64,000 nucleotides of DNA from Sipunculus nudus (taxonomy: Eukaryota; Annelida; Sipuncula; Golfingiida; Sipunculidae), in NCBI GenBank assembly GCA_026874595.1, contig CM049310.1, positions 40,489,558-40,553,557 on the forward strand, read 5' to 3'. Below are positions 1-11,670 of this stretch, one piece after another. How positions within the stretch are numbered: position 1 is the first letter of the stretch; each line of letters opens with the position of its first letter. The position numbers and the translations under genes are program-made. The notes beneath the pieces are model-generated. The model did not search any database. It was not told the origin of the DNA and saw only the letters and a program-made list of their open reading frames with translations.

Positions 1-323
1 GACGATACTTGTGTGGAAATAAAGGCCTTGATTACTAATGGCAAGTACCATGAGAACTTATTTTTTATGACAACGGCTCATCTGAATATACATGCATGTC
101 TGTTATTTGATGCCACCATTTTATGTAAAACAATTGTCTGTTTTGGTAAAATAGGACTCCACAAGGTTATCAAAATGTAAAGAAGATGCTACAACAAAAG
201 ACAACTCATAATTGTAAAAATGTTGAACCATTTATTTTCTCTAGTAGCGTTAATGTATCTTCAAGGGTGGGGGATGACTCGAAGGCGTGGGAGGGTCCCA
301 ACTTTTTTTTAAAAACACACACA

Positions 324-376
<53 letters not shown>

Positions 377-928
377 TACTGTCTTTGTGATACGTCAAAT
401 ATATTACAACTGAGTCTCAGGTTTTGAACTAAGATATTATATTTCCCAGTATATATTAATTCTAAAGCAGGTTTAGATATATTTTTCATAGTTAACTCAG
501 AAATAGAACCAGAATTCGTAATTCTAATTAATAATATATTTCATTTCTATTATATAAATGTTCTCTGAATATTAGGGGTCAAAGTAATCACACACCCCCC
601 CCCCCCCCTGTTTTACGTCCCTGATTTTCTCTTTCTCGGAGCGGCAGTCGGAATAATCACATTAAAAGAGAAGCAGATGTGCAGTTAAAGATAGGCATAT
701 TAATTTTAATTCAGTAATGCGAGGACAGCATGGACAGGTGTCGCTTTGTGTCTGGTGTTACCCCATTTAGTCAGACGAGATTGCTCCATCCGCAATTAAG
801 GCTGATCAGTCATAATGATTGCTGTCTGAATTTTAATTACATAGCTTTATGGAGACTCTATCTCAGTCAGACAAGGCCAAGAAGGAATTTTACACTAAAG
901 GGTTAGTTCTGGTGATAAAAAAACTCAC
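1..928. other. Part of a gene 1 intron
   Basis: Holds the (TA)n and poly-C tracts. No exon matching gene 2 exons 6 or 7 was found, so the gene continues left of the window. Confidence 0.6.
327..371. repeat. (TA)n microsatellite
   Basis: Uninterrupted alternating AT of about 45 bases. A poly-C run (595-608) follows 220 bases later. Confidence 0.95.
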
Positions 929-1043
929 TGTTTGCATCCCACTGGTCAAAGATGTTGGACCTAAAATCAGCAGTGGTAATGGTCTCACTGGAGACTTCCG
1001 CATGGCGAACAAACATGACGGCCCAGGATATATGGCGCATCAT
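929..1043 (-). CDS. Gene 1 coding exon 5 (last one inside the window)
   Basis: Encodes MMRHISWAVMFVRHAEVSSE followed by ITTADFRSN and FDQWDAN. It matches gene 2 exon 21139-21259 (SISWAVMFVRY, EEITTEQFRANVFDAWDGD). Acceptor tttccag, donor gtgagt. It ends in phase 1 inside an EF-hand loop, so at least two more exons are expected left of the window. Confidence 0.85.
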
Positions 1044-3563
1044 CTGGAAACATGACGAGACACATACAGCACAGCATAGTCTACAACATCAGCTACTTCT
1101 TCGACATATAAATCGTTTTATGACCTGTGCCATTTTCTCCTGTGATCATCAGAGCCATCACAAAAGTCAATTCTTTAAAGGGGCCCAATCATATATATGA
1201 CCTTTATAAACTAAAGGTAATCCCTTGGAGCTGTTATAAACTAGTCCAGAAAACGTGATTGCCACCCACACATGCCGCCTGTATTCTTTATATCAACGTG
1301 TTTACATACTGTGGGGGCCCGCCGAGATAACCATAACAAATTCAACAATGGCACCTGGCTGAAAATTAGATAAACCAGAGCTTGGCAAATGGCATTTTGC
1401 AAAAGTGGGCTTTCTACCCCCGCTTATAAACAACCTAACACTTATGTGCCATGTTTTTCCCCGTTTGTCAACATTGCTGTGTTTACAAACAAGTTGTTGA
1501 TAAACAAGTTCATATATCCTTCACATAAGAACTTTTCCTGGCCAGAATTACCCTTGTATTATTAATATATACACAGATGAATCGAGATATCACATAAATT
1601 TCATTTTTGCAAAAGGTTGGAGAATGGGTACCTTTTAAATAAATTGACCAGCTGAAAGAAGGTCATACCGCACAAACGTTTCGTATATAGGAAAAAATTA
1701 CCAATATAGGATAAGAACATCACTATCGGAAACACCAGATGATTTTGAAAAGCAACTGATATATTTATGTTTCGCATTTTTTTAATGTTTTCTTGATTGA
1801 TGAAATTTTTATGGAACTTAAGTTGCAAAGGAAACATGAAAACTTCAAACACATACCTTCGGCATTCCATCTTTGAACTCTGTCTCATCAACAGTACCCC
1901 TCCCTGAAATTAAAAAAAAGTATAAACATTTTAGTTATTCACGTTATGTGAACGGAGGTAACTAAGGAATAGAAGGATACACTTTTATCACGTGTATGAC
2001 AGTCGGTGGTTGGTTTTTGGTGTAATGCATATTCTAATTATAACAACTTTTCAACAGGAGGCACAGATGATGCTCTTCCAACCTCAAAAGACGGAGAAGA
2101 AAGCACAAATGTTGAAAAATAAAAAAAATTGTTTTTTTTTGTAGAGACCTTTTACTTCTCGTATCAAGCTTTTACTAAAACTTGATTTGATCAGGTGCAA
2201 ATTATGCAGAGATATAAAGTTTGAGAGAATAATCGATAAAACCTTTATCATTTCATCAGTTTGGATGAGGTCAAAGGCAAGGAATAATAAACACAAGAGC
2301 ATGTACTCTTTATTGACGATTAGATCATCTTACCCACTGATTGGCATAACATTCCTAATAAACTTAAGGCTGAGTGACGTCTAAGGCCAAGGACTGATTT
2401 ACTCATAAAAGATTCATTTATCGGTCAAGATGGGTGAGAAATGATTAAACCAGAATACAGTCGAACCTTAATGTGGGCACCCATGGAACTGGGCTAAACT
2501 GCCAACTTTATAGAGGTGCCCACTATACGGAGGTAATAACTGCTCCATTCAGTGCTGCCGCCTACTTTGAAATATTACTTAAGCAGTGCCTGTACTAAGA
2601 TAACTTCATTAATTTGATGCATGTACTTCTCCCTGTTTTAAAACATAAAGGTTACTAAGTAAAAATTAATAATTTAACATTTATATGTATATACCGTAAA
2701 TGAGTGTGTGTATGTGTGTGCGATATACTATATATCGATGAACATAAGCCACAACCATTGATCCTGTTATATAAATCTGTATAATATTATTATAAGTTAC
2801 CAAATGCATCCTTAGATATGCCATATTGTTGTACAAACGTTCTCTACGACAATCCATTCTCTGAATCTTTGAATTGGTACCCTTTTTAGGGGTATGCCAA
2901 ACCTTTATATTTCAGTTTTGGGTTGACATTTAATAAGTGGACAGTATAACAGTGAATATGACACAATGCATGCGAATGATAAATTGTGTTTGGTGCTGAT
3001 CATTAAGTGCAACTTCTAAGTAAACATTGCACTGGGCCAGGGGGACCTTACTCCTTTACTAAAGCAGTTTCTTTGCTTCGCTGACATTTGAAAGTATATT
3101 GTGACTGTCACATTAAAGTATGAATGGGTACTGAGTGGTGCATTCATTGTCTATAAACCATCACAGGAACAGCCAGTCTGGGCTGAGATCTGACCGGGGC
3201 ATGTGCAGGCACATAAAGGAAAGTAGTCTAATTATAGTATTCATGTATCCCATGCCTAGCCATGAGTCAAGAGGGAAATAATTATAATTACGCAATAAGA
3301 AAATAAAACACACCTCTTACTTTGTTCATATGTTTGATCATTAAAAGTTGAAATATAAATATTTAATAATCATGAATAATTAATTGGCTAATAATTAAAA
3401 ATTCACAATAAACGAAGCTCCAAACACAAAAATAAGATGATACTTCAACTGGAAAAATCAATGAAGTGGCCATATTAGTGGACTAAGGCAGCCGCACCGG
3501 AAATCGGAAGATCGTGGGTTCGAATCCCACTGGCAGTGAACCACTTTTCTGTGTATACCCTTT

Positions 3564-3612
<49 letters not shown>

Positions 3613-5210
3613 ATTATATATATATATATAAATGTGTGTATATATATATATCATACATAAATTTTATATGATATATAAAAACATCGTTTTTATCCGCAAT
3701 CGCGACCGCATAAAAGGAATGGCCCTTGCCGCAACCGCATACCGTATACCGCGGCCGCAACGGCAACCGCGTAAAAGGAATCGTAGCTTAAGAGACTGTA
3801 TTAACCTCCTACGCCAGAAGCAAAGTCAAAGGTCAAGAAATGAATAACACAATGATTGGTCAATTGTTACCATTAGCCAGAATGGTTGAATTCAGTTCAA
3901 GTTACGATTAACAAAATTATATAACTACCTAAATATGGTTTGGGTCAAAGGTCATTCAACGGTTGATAAGAATGTGTCAGAAAATGAGGCCGAGCAATGT
4001 TTTTAAACAAGAATGATGAGCAAATTAATGAGGACGAATGAAATCAAAGATTTAGAAATGACTCATGATTGAAACTGGTGAGGTTAAAGGTCAAGGAATG
4101 CCAATAGAATGATGTACTCACTGTCAGCGTCGATCCATCTGAACAGACGGAGCGTGTCATCTTCTGTGATGAGCAATCCGATTGGTTCATAGAAGTTGAA
4201 GACGCGGAAATAGGCGCGGGCCACCTCCACCGTGGTACCAAAATCCGTGGGCCAGTTGGAGGACCCGCCGGTGAAATCATCCTCCCAACATTCCAGTACG
4301 TGTAACACCGGAGCTACAAACATTGTCACATTGTGATAACTGCAGAGGTTTGATAAGCGTCATATAGACCCTCCTGCATTACGACCAGATCACTGGCACC
4401 AGAGTGTCATGGAACGCATTATGAAGATGCAAATATTTTTCGTAATTTCTGACAACGCATCGTGGCCTATAGGTACACTGTCAATCAGCGTAAACCAGAC
4501 CAATCGTTAGAATTTTTTGTGTACTTTCTAATAATATCAAATATGAGCGAGAAAAGTTCTAGTTTAACCCAGCACATTTGTTAACCCCTCGGCATGTTTG
4601 TTGAATTTATGACCGCATGAACACATGCGTGGCTCGCACAGGTTACAGGACGCAGGCAATACAGGAAATGACCCGTGTCCATAGAGACGGTGTTTCAGTT
4701 CGGGTTGTTAGCTAATATGTATACTATTGTGTTTATAAATCATTCTTAGCAGATATATTGAGATTATGGGCCGTTTACCACAATATGAAAGCAACCTGAT
4801 GCAAGACCACTGCGATACATTCCTCTGTGATCCTTGTATCACTACTCTAGTAGGCTCACCAGCCAAATTATCCGATTGCCTACTGTGTCGGGTTGTCACG
4901 GCTAAGGTTTGATAGCTTCAGTGTACACACTGGTGTTTCGATAAAAACAGGTTAACTGGAAAAACAACAATCCTAGCATATCTGAGGCCGCGAAAATTTT
5001 TCTTGGATCATTCATTTTTGTAAATGAGGACCAGATCCTCAGTAATGTTTGTTAATTGTGCTCTAGCCTCAATTCCCTTGAAGAGTTCTTAAAAGTTTAC
5101 GTAAAATTAACAAAATTTAGGGTTTACTGAGGCGAATATATATTTTTTTTCCTGGTAAGCTAGCAGAAAAAAAGTATTGTAGCCCGACTTGAAAATAAAC
5201 AAAAAAAATC

Positions 5211-5267
<57 letters not shown>

Positions 5268-5482
5268 AAAAAATCGCCTTCACGAACCATATTTTATTCT
5301 CAAAACAATTTAATTTTGTGTGTGGCCTTATCTCCTTCAGTAGCATATAATTTATAACTGATAATAACCAAAGCCGAATATACCATCGTATAAAAGAGTG
5401 TGACGGAAGCATTTACTATCACACATTTATTGTCCAAATTTCGCGGACGGATGAAGATTACTTATAATAATAAAAATAATAT

Positions 5483-5516
<34 letters not shown>

Positions 5517-5527
5517 TTTATAATAAT

Positions 5528-5567
<40 letters not shown>

Positions 5568-8500
5568 TTTTAAACATGAAGTGGATTTCTGCAGAATCAT
5601 TTGAAAAGTGTTTAATGAGGCAGCATCAGGAAATTATGTGCACAATTAAGAATAATTGATTTCATAATCAAGGCATCTTAATTAAACCACATCTTAACCA
5701 CGAAATGTTCCTTAGGTTTTAAATTCATAGCTTTGATGGTATAAAAATCCAAAATATTACAGCCCACCATGCATATGTTTTAGAAATGCAATCTGTTTGC
5801 ATAAATTGTCCTTTTTTTAGTGCAGACCTATAGCTTGCAGGAGCTGAGAGTTTAAGGTAAAATCATTTGATACATTCATTAAAGTCATATGGCGTAAATC
5901 CCATGTTACGTTAGGCAGTGAAAACTAAGTTTTCTGTTTACCGAATATTCAATCACAAAGTCGCAATCCATCATTTTTATATATTCGACATGATCAGATC
6001 CACACGGATCTACAGTATTTAGAAACATGTACTTTACATAACACTGAATTGTGTTTTTAATATCATGGGTTCATAAATATAATGAGATAAATGCGGAAAT
6101 ATAATTTAAAAACGGCAAGCAAAAAAGAATAAAAGTAGCCTTTATGTCTTTATAATTTGTCCAAAGAATCGTAAGCTATGGTCGCTGCGAAATGTGAGGG
6201 GGAAATCCACAAACTAGCGGACCCAGAGGTTGTGGTCCAGATAATTTAAAAACACGCCTTTTCAGCTGCCGCAACTTTTGTTGAGGATTTAAGATAATTT
6301 TGTGGCGGCATAGAATCGCCCTTTTCCCGGAAATGAGGATTTTTAAGGCTTTCTCATTTTCCTGGGTAGGACACCGCCCCCACCCCCTTTCAAAAATCAG
6401 GATTCGCCCCTGTCATATAAGTACTGCAGAGATGCCAATCTCTTTTGGCAAAAAAAAATCCGCTTGTGTGGCAAATTTACGATGCAGGATTTCGAACATT
6501 TTGTTCTGGTTTTCTTTTCTGCGACTACAGATCTTAAGTTTATCCACTCCAAAACACTGGTTTGAAAAATATTTACACTCACGTTGGCCCATGTAACGGC
6601 TGAAAAATTCAGTCAGCTGATCTTCAGTGATAAGACCGCCAACCTTGTTGAGCATCGTCCACCAAGTGTTGGTAATTGGTCTGAAATTGAATATTCATAA
6701 ATCATGCAAGTGGGAGTGATGAGAGACCGTAAGCATGCTTTTGAAGTGTCATAAAAGCATCCTTAATGTGTGAAAATTATTTTTGTATAATAATTCATTT
6801 CTTGATGAAATCTTGTTGTTCATCATATCGAAAGCAATATTTTGCTTATTTCAGCCCGCCAACCATATTTGAGACAAAATATAGGAGTTTTATAGGAATT
6901 TTCAGCCTGTATGACAGCAGTTTTTCACTGCAAAACTGTTTTTATTGGTTACTTGCCAGTGAAGTATAATGACAACGTTCATATTTTTTATTCTACATAT
7001 ACGAAACTGCACATAATCCTCTTATATTAAGCCTATAATGTTCCAGTCTTATTTCCACATGAAGAGCTGATTCTTACTTATAATTATAATATGTTAATGT
7101 ACATTTATTTTTTAAAAAGCTTAATATTTTCAATAATAACACTATAGTATATTGAAAATATAATTGTAAAGTGGACATATATACCACAATATGCTGAAAA
7201 TATAGGAAATAATCAGAGAATTTTTTTCATACGAAACTACCTGGAATATATAAGAATATAGGAGTCGAGTCGCTGTTAATTATACTCCATTCTACCAACC
7301 CTGTCCCTCTGATTTTATGCGATTATCTCCATAAAGGAAAAACTTATCAAACACAATTTGCACCAATTGCAGACAGAGGAAAATGCATAATTGTTGCTAC
7401 CCTAGCTCCTTACGTTGTAATATCATTCACTTTACGGCCTGGTAGATATGTTTATATATATCTGTGGTTCATGGCGTCCTTTACAGTGACCACTGTTTAT
7501 CCTCCTTGAGTATGTACTGTGACGTAACAGTGAAGCGCGTGCACGAGCAGAATATAATTCCTGCTGTAAACCGGGGTTGGCATAGACTGGTACCCTGCTC
7601 TATTATGGTCCTCAGCCAAGCATCGAAACAGGCGTACAACGCCATCTTAAGCACTCCCGGTTGCAACTCCTGACTTACCTGTAGACTGGTTCCAACTCCA
7701 GTATGCACGCTGATACTGAATGTCATGGATGTTCACGCGATGCTGGCTGATTATCCATGAAGATTTCTTATAAATGACTTCCTTTAGTTATTTAATTCTA
7801 ATTTTTAAATATTTAGAAATGTGTTGTTGCACAAAAATTGAATGATGTATGTATAGATAATATAATATACTGAATCTTTGATATTCCACTGTACGCGGCA
7901 TTGATTTACTATCAATATCTATTAATATCTACTCATTAATGTCACGCGAAATGTATAGCCAACTTTTGGCAACTTCTTTGAGCAAACGAAATGCTTATTT
8001 TATCATATATAATACATACTGAGTTGGAACCAGTCTGCCGGGAGTACATAAGATTGCGTTGTACGCCCGTCTCTATGGGCGTGTTTTGGCGCTCTGACCA
8101 AAGTTTGGTTGTACGTTTGGTTACGACCAAATGCGTTTTGGCGCTCCGGTTCAGGGCTTTGGTTGAACCAGTGGTCGGACCAAGCTGAACCGAGAATGAT
8201 TGTTGGTTTTGCACAGACAGAGGATGGAAATAAAGCCCTCATACAAAATCAAAGTACCGGGGCATAAACATCACTACACGTGGCCCCGGAACGAGCATAA
8301 GTATTATTAGACATTGAGTGCAAACGGGTCGAAACCCAGTCGCTTCAGGATCATTTTGCCTTGAAAAAACACGAAACCACAACAAGCTGAATACAGACAT
8401 CAGGATAAACCATCTCATTGTGGGTCTAAAAAATCTGTTGACCATTTTTTTTTATAGAAACACCCGCCTGTTGTTAAGAAAGGCGGCAAATGTTGACTCT

Positions 8501-11500
8501 TGATTTCGTCATTTCAGAGACGCCATTTTTGTTCTTGACCAAACGCGTTTTAGTGCAATCCAGCAACCAGCTTCTGTTCACAACCAACCAAACAACTCGC
8601 CAAAACGCACCCTATGATTGGCCTAGAGCAGCGGTGCCATAATGGAGCGGGGTACCAGTCTAGGGTTGGCAGCTCTTGGTCCACACTGCGCAGACTCGGA
8701 CTCTCAAGTTTTGAGTAGAAACGACCTCTGGCGAAAGGGTGCGCTCTTGGTCCGGCAATAAATAAAACTCGGAAGTCGGAAGTCGGAAGCCTTCGGAAGT
8801 CGGAAGCCGTTTTAATTTTTAGTATAATGTTAAAAATAACGATCATACCAACACTTTTTCGTGTTAAAATGTATGATATAGACCCCCTTTGCAAAACCAG
8901 GAAGTTGCACAAACGTATATTCCCATATATGAAAATTAAAGCATTTTTAATGCGTCGGAAGCCTCTCGGAAGTCATCCTGAGGTGTCAGATGATGCTCAA
9001 AATGCATAAAACTCGGAAGTCAAGACCATAGCACCAACCGACAATGACACAGAAAAAGTCTTGCATAATTCCAGATTTTGATTAAAGTGATATTTATGTA
9101 TTTGGATAAAATCATAATGTATATTACTAATTAAACATGATGATATATAAAATATATAAAAAAAATAAATGTTGAAATATACATTCAAATGTAATACATT
9201 ATATATCAAATCGTGACGTAATATTTTAATATGGAATGTTATTTTTTATAAATAAAATATAAAAGCATTTTAAATTTCGTAATTTTATCAAAATGGTGTT
9301 ATAATTCTTTTAGAATAGAATATTATATCATATAAAAAATAAGTATAACTTAATATTTATTTGTATTATAATAATTTTACATATATAATACTATTCAAAA
9401 ATTTGATAAAATACATAAATTTTTATATTAATGTAAAAAAGTATCAAACTGTCGCAGCCTTGCAGAAACTGGTAAAACCGTAAGAAAAGTCCATTCAGTT
9501 TTGTAATAATAAAACTAATTTATTTTATCCATTAGGGTGCTATATACAATATAAATGAAACTAAATTTTATCCATACATTAGGATGCTTTATATGGAACG
9601 CATATAACTCTCCAAGGCTTGCTGAATGCTAATCACCCAATGTATCAGGAAACATTTTTAGAACATTGCACAGACAATTTGCAGAAAACATTATAAAAAC
9701 ACTTCCAAAATATTTCGAAAATTTAAAAATATGTAAAACTACATATAACTATGAAAGATTTAAAAAAAAGGCATGTGATGTTGCAAAAACATTGATATAA
9801 ATTATAACAATATCTTTATATTTTAATTTTAGCTTAAAATAATTTATGTAGGAAGGATATTACATTATTATATGATTCCATAGAACATTTTTTTTAATTT
9901 TACACTTTAAAGCTACATTCTTTTTGGAAACATTTTAAGAACAGCTTCATAAAATGTTTATTCTAACTAAAGATCAGGCAATAAGAACAAGGAAACGCGT
10001 GTGCCTTTAAGGTAACGTAATGAAATATTACATAAATTGTAATCAGTTACAAACTAATAGGAGGAATCGCCACCTAAAATCTTTTCTGCCATTTGTTATC
10101 CATTTTATTTGTTAGAATAACTCGCTAGGTGGAGGGGATAAATTATCACATAAATGAATGGATATATAAATACTCATATTATATACAATTTAATAATTTC
10201 ATATATTAATTTATATTGACTTATATAACTTTGTCTCACTTAATTTAGGAATATTGATTATATTGTATTTTTATAATATATGATATTTTATCATATAATA
10301 TAATTTAATATCAAATTATATCGCTGTTGAATGAATATATAATTATATCGTCATCTATATATGTTATTTAACACATTGTGTATACATTTTAATATACTTG
10401 TTATTATGTAATTATATTATGCATCATGTATGTATTTGTTCAATGAAAAAAATAGAGAATACCGTTTTGTATTATAATGGGTTTTTTATTTGTTATTATA
10501 GTATTTTATATTCATATTTTACATTTCAATATCAATTTATATATTATTTTGTTATTTATATACATTTTGATTTTGTTCAAATACATATATAAATATTACC
10601 TAAATTAATATTTGGGTTGATGCAAGACCCTTTTTGTGTCGTTGTCGGTTGGTATAATGTGGCTTGACTTCCGAGTTTTATGCATTTTGAGCACCATCTG
10701 TCACTTCAGAATGACTTCCGAGAGGCTTCCGACGCATTAATTATGCTTTAATTTTCATATATGTTAATATATATCTTTGAAACTTTCTGGTATGAAAGAG
10801 GGTGTCTATATCTTCCGTTTTAACACAAAAACTTGTCGATTTGTTCGTTATTTTTAAAATTATGATAAAAAATAAAACGGCTTCCGACTTCCGAAGGCTT
10901 CCGACTTCCGACTTCCGAGTTTTATTTATTGCCTCTTGGTCCCGTGAATATGGGCGCCTCTTATGTGCGTCAGGTCTATTATGACGTCATCTATGTTCCC
11001 TGCCGTGTACATTTCATAGAATCGAGGCAAGATGTCGCTACAGAATAGACTTGTTACTCATAAAATGGTTTTAAATCATTTACAAAAAACTGACATAAAG
11101 AAGGATATTATTTGCATAGTAGTAAATAACGCATTATCCTCTAAATAAAACACCGGATGGTCCATAAGGCCATAGCTTTTACAATATATCATAATCCATT
11201 TGGCTTGTAACTAATGGTTAATATAAATTTGGGCGCATGTGAATCGTAATAATTAATTTAAAAAGGATAACATTCTTAGTATTTTCACACCTTTAAATTT
11301 CTCTGTCTGAATATTTGACTTGATTCTTTTAATCTCCTTCTGTTTGAACGAACAGATCTGACTTTGAACGAAGCTGGTTATTATTACATGTAATTGTTCT
11401 TCTGGTTTACTTTAACCCTCTTTTCATACCAAATATACATTCGTGCTCATTATTAACATTTATTTCTTATAAATAAAGTATTCATTGACAATTTTAGAAT

Positions 11501-11670
11501 ATTCCCTCCTATTCGTAGCTTAACTGATACGTGGATCAGCGTTTCGGGTCCTACTGGAACACTCTTTTCTTTAAAGATCGTTTGAAGTAATTAACTTACA
11601 CGTTGAGATCCATGAAGCCATGGCAGCCAACGGCAAGAAGCAACAGACCAATCCCAACTAGCGTTCGCAT
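929..11670 (-). CDS. Gene 1: secreted EF-hand protein (3'-truncated by window edge), exons 11600-11670, 6583-6680, 4122-4313, 1857-1903, 929-1043
   Basis: Five exons join in frame with GT-AG borders. The product starts with a signal peptide (MRTLVGIGLLLLAVGCHG, a hydrophobic core ending at a Cys-His-Gly cleavage-like site), so it should be secreted. It continues with a TWWTMLNK segment and a degenerate EF-hand-like stretch (NKVGGLITEDQL, one residue short). A Trp/Phe-rich linker follows (HVLECWEDDFTGG), then a calcium-loop-like DADRRGTVDETEF (D1, D3, G6, V8, E12 present; Arg at position 5), then HISWAVMFVRH. The last visible exon ends at the beginning of another loop (WDAN). The remaining exons lie left of position 1. 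The protein is a tandem paralogue of gene 2, with the same exon phases. I infer an extracellular calcium-binding role; the exact family is not recognised. Shell-matrix or extracellular-fluid EF-hand proteins are possible parallels. Confidence 0.85.
1857..1903 (-). CDS. Gene 1 coding exon 4 (EF-hand loop)
   Basis: A 47-bp exon that completes the loop DADRRGTVDETEF when joined to exon 3, then KDGMPK. Acceptor aatttcag, donor gtatgt. It has the same length and phase as gene 2 exon 21975-22021 (LGTVNEAEFKQEMPI). Confidence 0.83.
2457..2546 (+). mobile_element. Possible pogo/Tc1-like element terminus
   Basis: The stretch acagtcgaacc followed by alternating gtgggcacc, gtgcccac and acggaggt resembles the terminal repeats of pogo/Tigger-type miniature elements. 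No matching opposite end was found nearby, so this would be a solo or decayed end. Confidence 0.3.
3474..3546 (+). repeat. tRNA-derived SINE head (or tRNA pseudogene)
   Basis: Contains an A-box-like ttagtggactaagg and a perfect B box within gtgggttcgaatcccac (a 5-bp T-arm stem and TTCGAAT loop). The anticodon stem and acceptor stem do not fold properly, so it is not a functional tRNA. The wording agccgcaccgg...cggaagatcgtggg is typical of tRNA-derived SINE heads. It is followed by a (TA)n tract (3566-3631), a plausible tail. Confidence 0.65.
3566..3631. repeat. (TA)n microsatellite
   Basis: Slightly interrupted alternating AT after the SINE head. Confidence 0.93.
4122..4313 (-). CDS. Gene 1 coding exon 3
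   Basis: A 192-bp exon, the same length as its gene 2 counterpart. It encodes VLECWEDDFTGGSSNWPTDF, then an AYFRVFNFYEP segment, and ends LRLFRWIDAD at the start of a calcium-binding loop that the next exon completes. Acceptor tttgtag, donor gtgagt. Base composition is clearly richer in G+C than the surrounding intron. Confidence 0.88.
4356..4904 (+). mobile_element. Non-autonomous DNA transposon, family X copy 1
   Basis: About 549 bp flanked by a short direct repeat AGGTTTGATA (4346-4355 and 4905-4914; 8-10 bp depending on the exact end). The inner sequence is homologous, in reverse orientation, to 22685-23574. Element ends are short imperfect inverted repeats (outer motif like TAGCCGTGACA or TAAGCGTCATA). 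No coding capacity is seen. It lies in the intron next to gene 1 exon 3. Confidence 0.7.
5211..5570. repeat. Two (TAA)n microsatellites (5211-5262 and 5464-5567)
   Basis: Runs of aat/taa triplets separated by 200 bases of ordinary sequence. On the minus strand the first reads as a poly-tyrosine frame, which is an artefact of the repeat. Confidence 0.93.
6583..6680 (-). CDS. Gene 1 coding exon 2
   Basis: Encodes PITNTWWTMLNK... to ...RYMGQ between an acceptor (atttcag) and a donor (gtgagt). It aligns with gene 2 exon 24441-24541 (PLINTWWSKLNK) but is exactly one codon shorter. The missing codon falls inside the degenerate EF-hand loop (NKVGGLIT against NKTADGLIN). Confidence 0.85.
7630..8070. 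repeat. Inverted-repeat pair of about 55-80 bp with 300-bp spacer
   Basis: ggcgtacaacgccatcttaa (7630 onward) through gactggttccaactc..agtatg (to about 7712) reappears inverted at about 8013-8070. The left arm carries about 20 extra bases. Similar sequence (gagc.gggtaccagtcta) recurs inverted at about 7588-7605 and 8645-8665, so the structure may be nested. No coding potential. Confidence 0.55.
8754..10933. mobile_element. Mutator-like non-autonomous DNA transposon with long terminal inverted repeats
   Basis: The left arm (8754 to about 9066) and right arm (about 10617 to 10933) are inverted copies over more than 310 bp with many mismatches. The outermost 50-60 bp are nearly perfect, starting GGCAATAAATAAAACTCGG at both ends. 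Both arms carry runs of the CGGAAGT motif. The element is flanked on both sides by the identical 9-bp TCTTGGTCC (8745-8753 and 10934-10942). Long inverted repeats with 9-bp target duplications are typical of Mutator-like elements. The interior of about 1.5 kb is very AT-rich and has no transposase-like frame. Similarity between the arms continues weakly inward. It lies in the first coding intron of gene 1. Confidence 0.85.
11600..11670 (-). CDS. Gene 1 first coding exon (signal peptide)
   Basis: Translates to 23 residues plus two bases. The ATG (complement of 11668-11670) was chosen because it opens a typical signal peptide and lies one base after a good acceptor (tttctgttttag), which implies an upstream non-coding exon. 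The donor is gtaagt. Its length of 71 bp is identical to the equivalent exon of gene 2. Confidence 0.85.

Larger units (their letters stand above)
1044..4121. other. Gene 1 introns around exon 1857-1903
   Basis: Holds the pogo-like terminus, the SINE head, a (TA)n tract and, at 3690-3790, a short G+C-rich run of ccgcaaccgc and taaaaggaat repeats. Otherwise plain AT-rich sequence. Confidence 0.6.
4314..6582. other. Gene 1 intron between coding exons 2 and 3
   Basis: Holds family X copy 1 and the two (TAA)n tracts. Nothing else recognised. Confidence 0.6.
6681..11599. other. Gene 1 intron between coding exons 1 and 2
   Basis: A 4.9-kb intron holding the inverted-repeat pair at 7630-8070 and the Mutator-like element at 8754-10933. 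The rest is AT-rich without recognised content. Confidence 0.6.

Noticed and set aside
3474-3546. Functional tRNA gene
   Set aside because: Acceptor and anticodon stems do not pair; only the internal promoter boxes and the T-arm are intact.
5209-5412. Minus-strand open frame ending in a long poly-tyrosine run
   Set aside because: It is a translation of the (TAA)n microsatellite with no other coding signal.
8550-8912. 120-codon minus-strand open frame
   Set aside because: It spans the border of the Mutator-like element and its CGGAAGT repeats, so it cannot be an ancestral gene.
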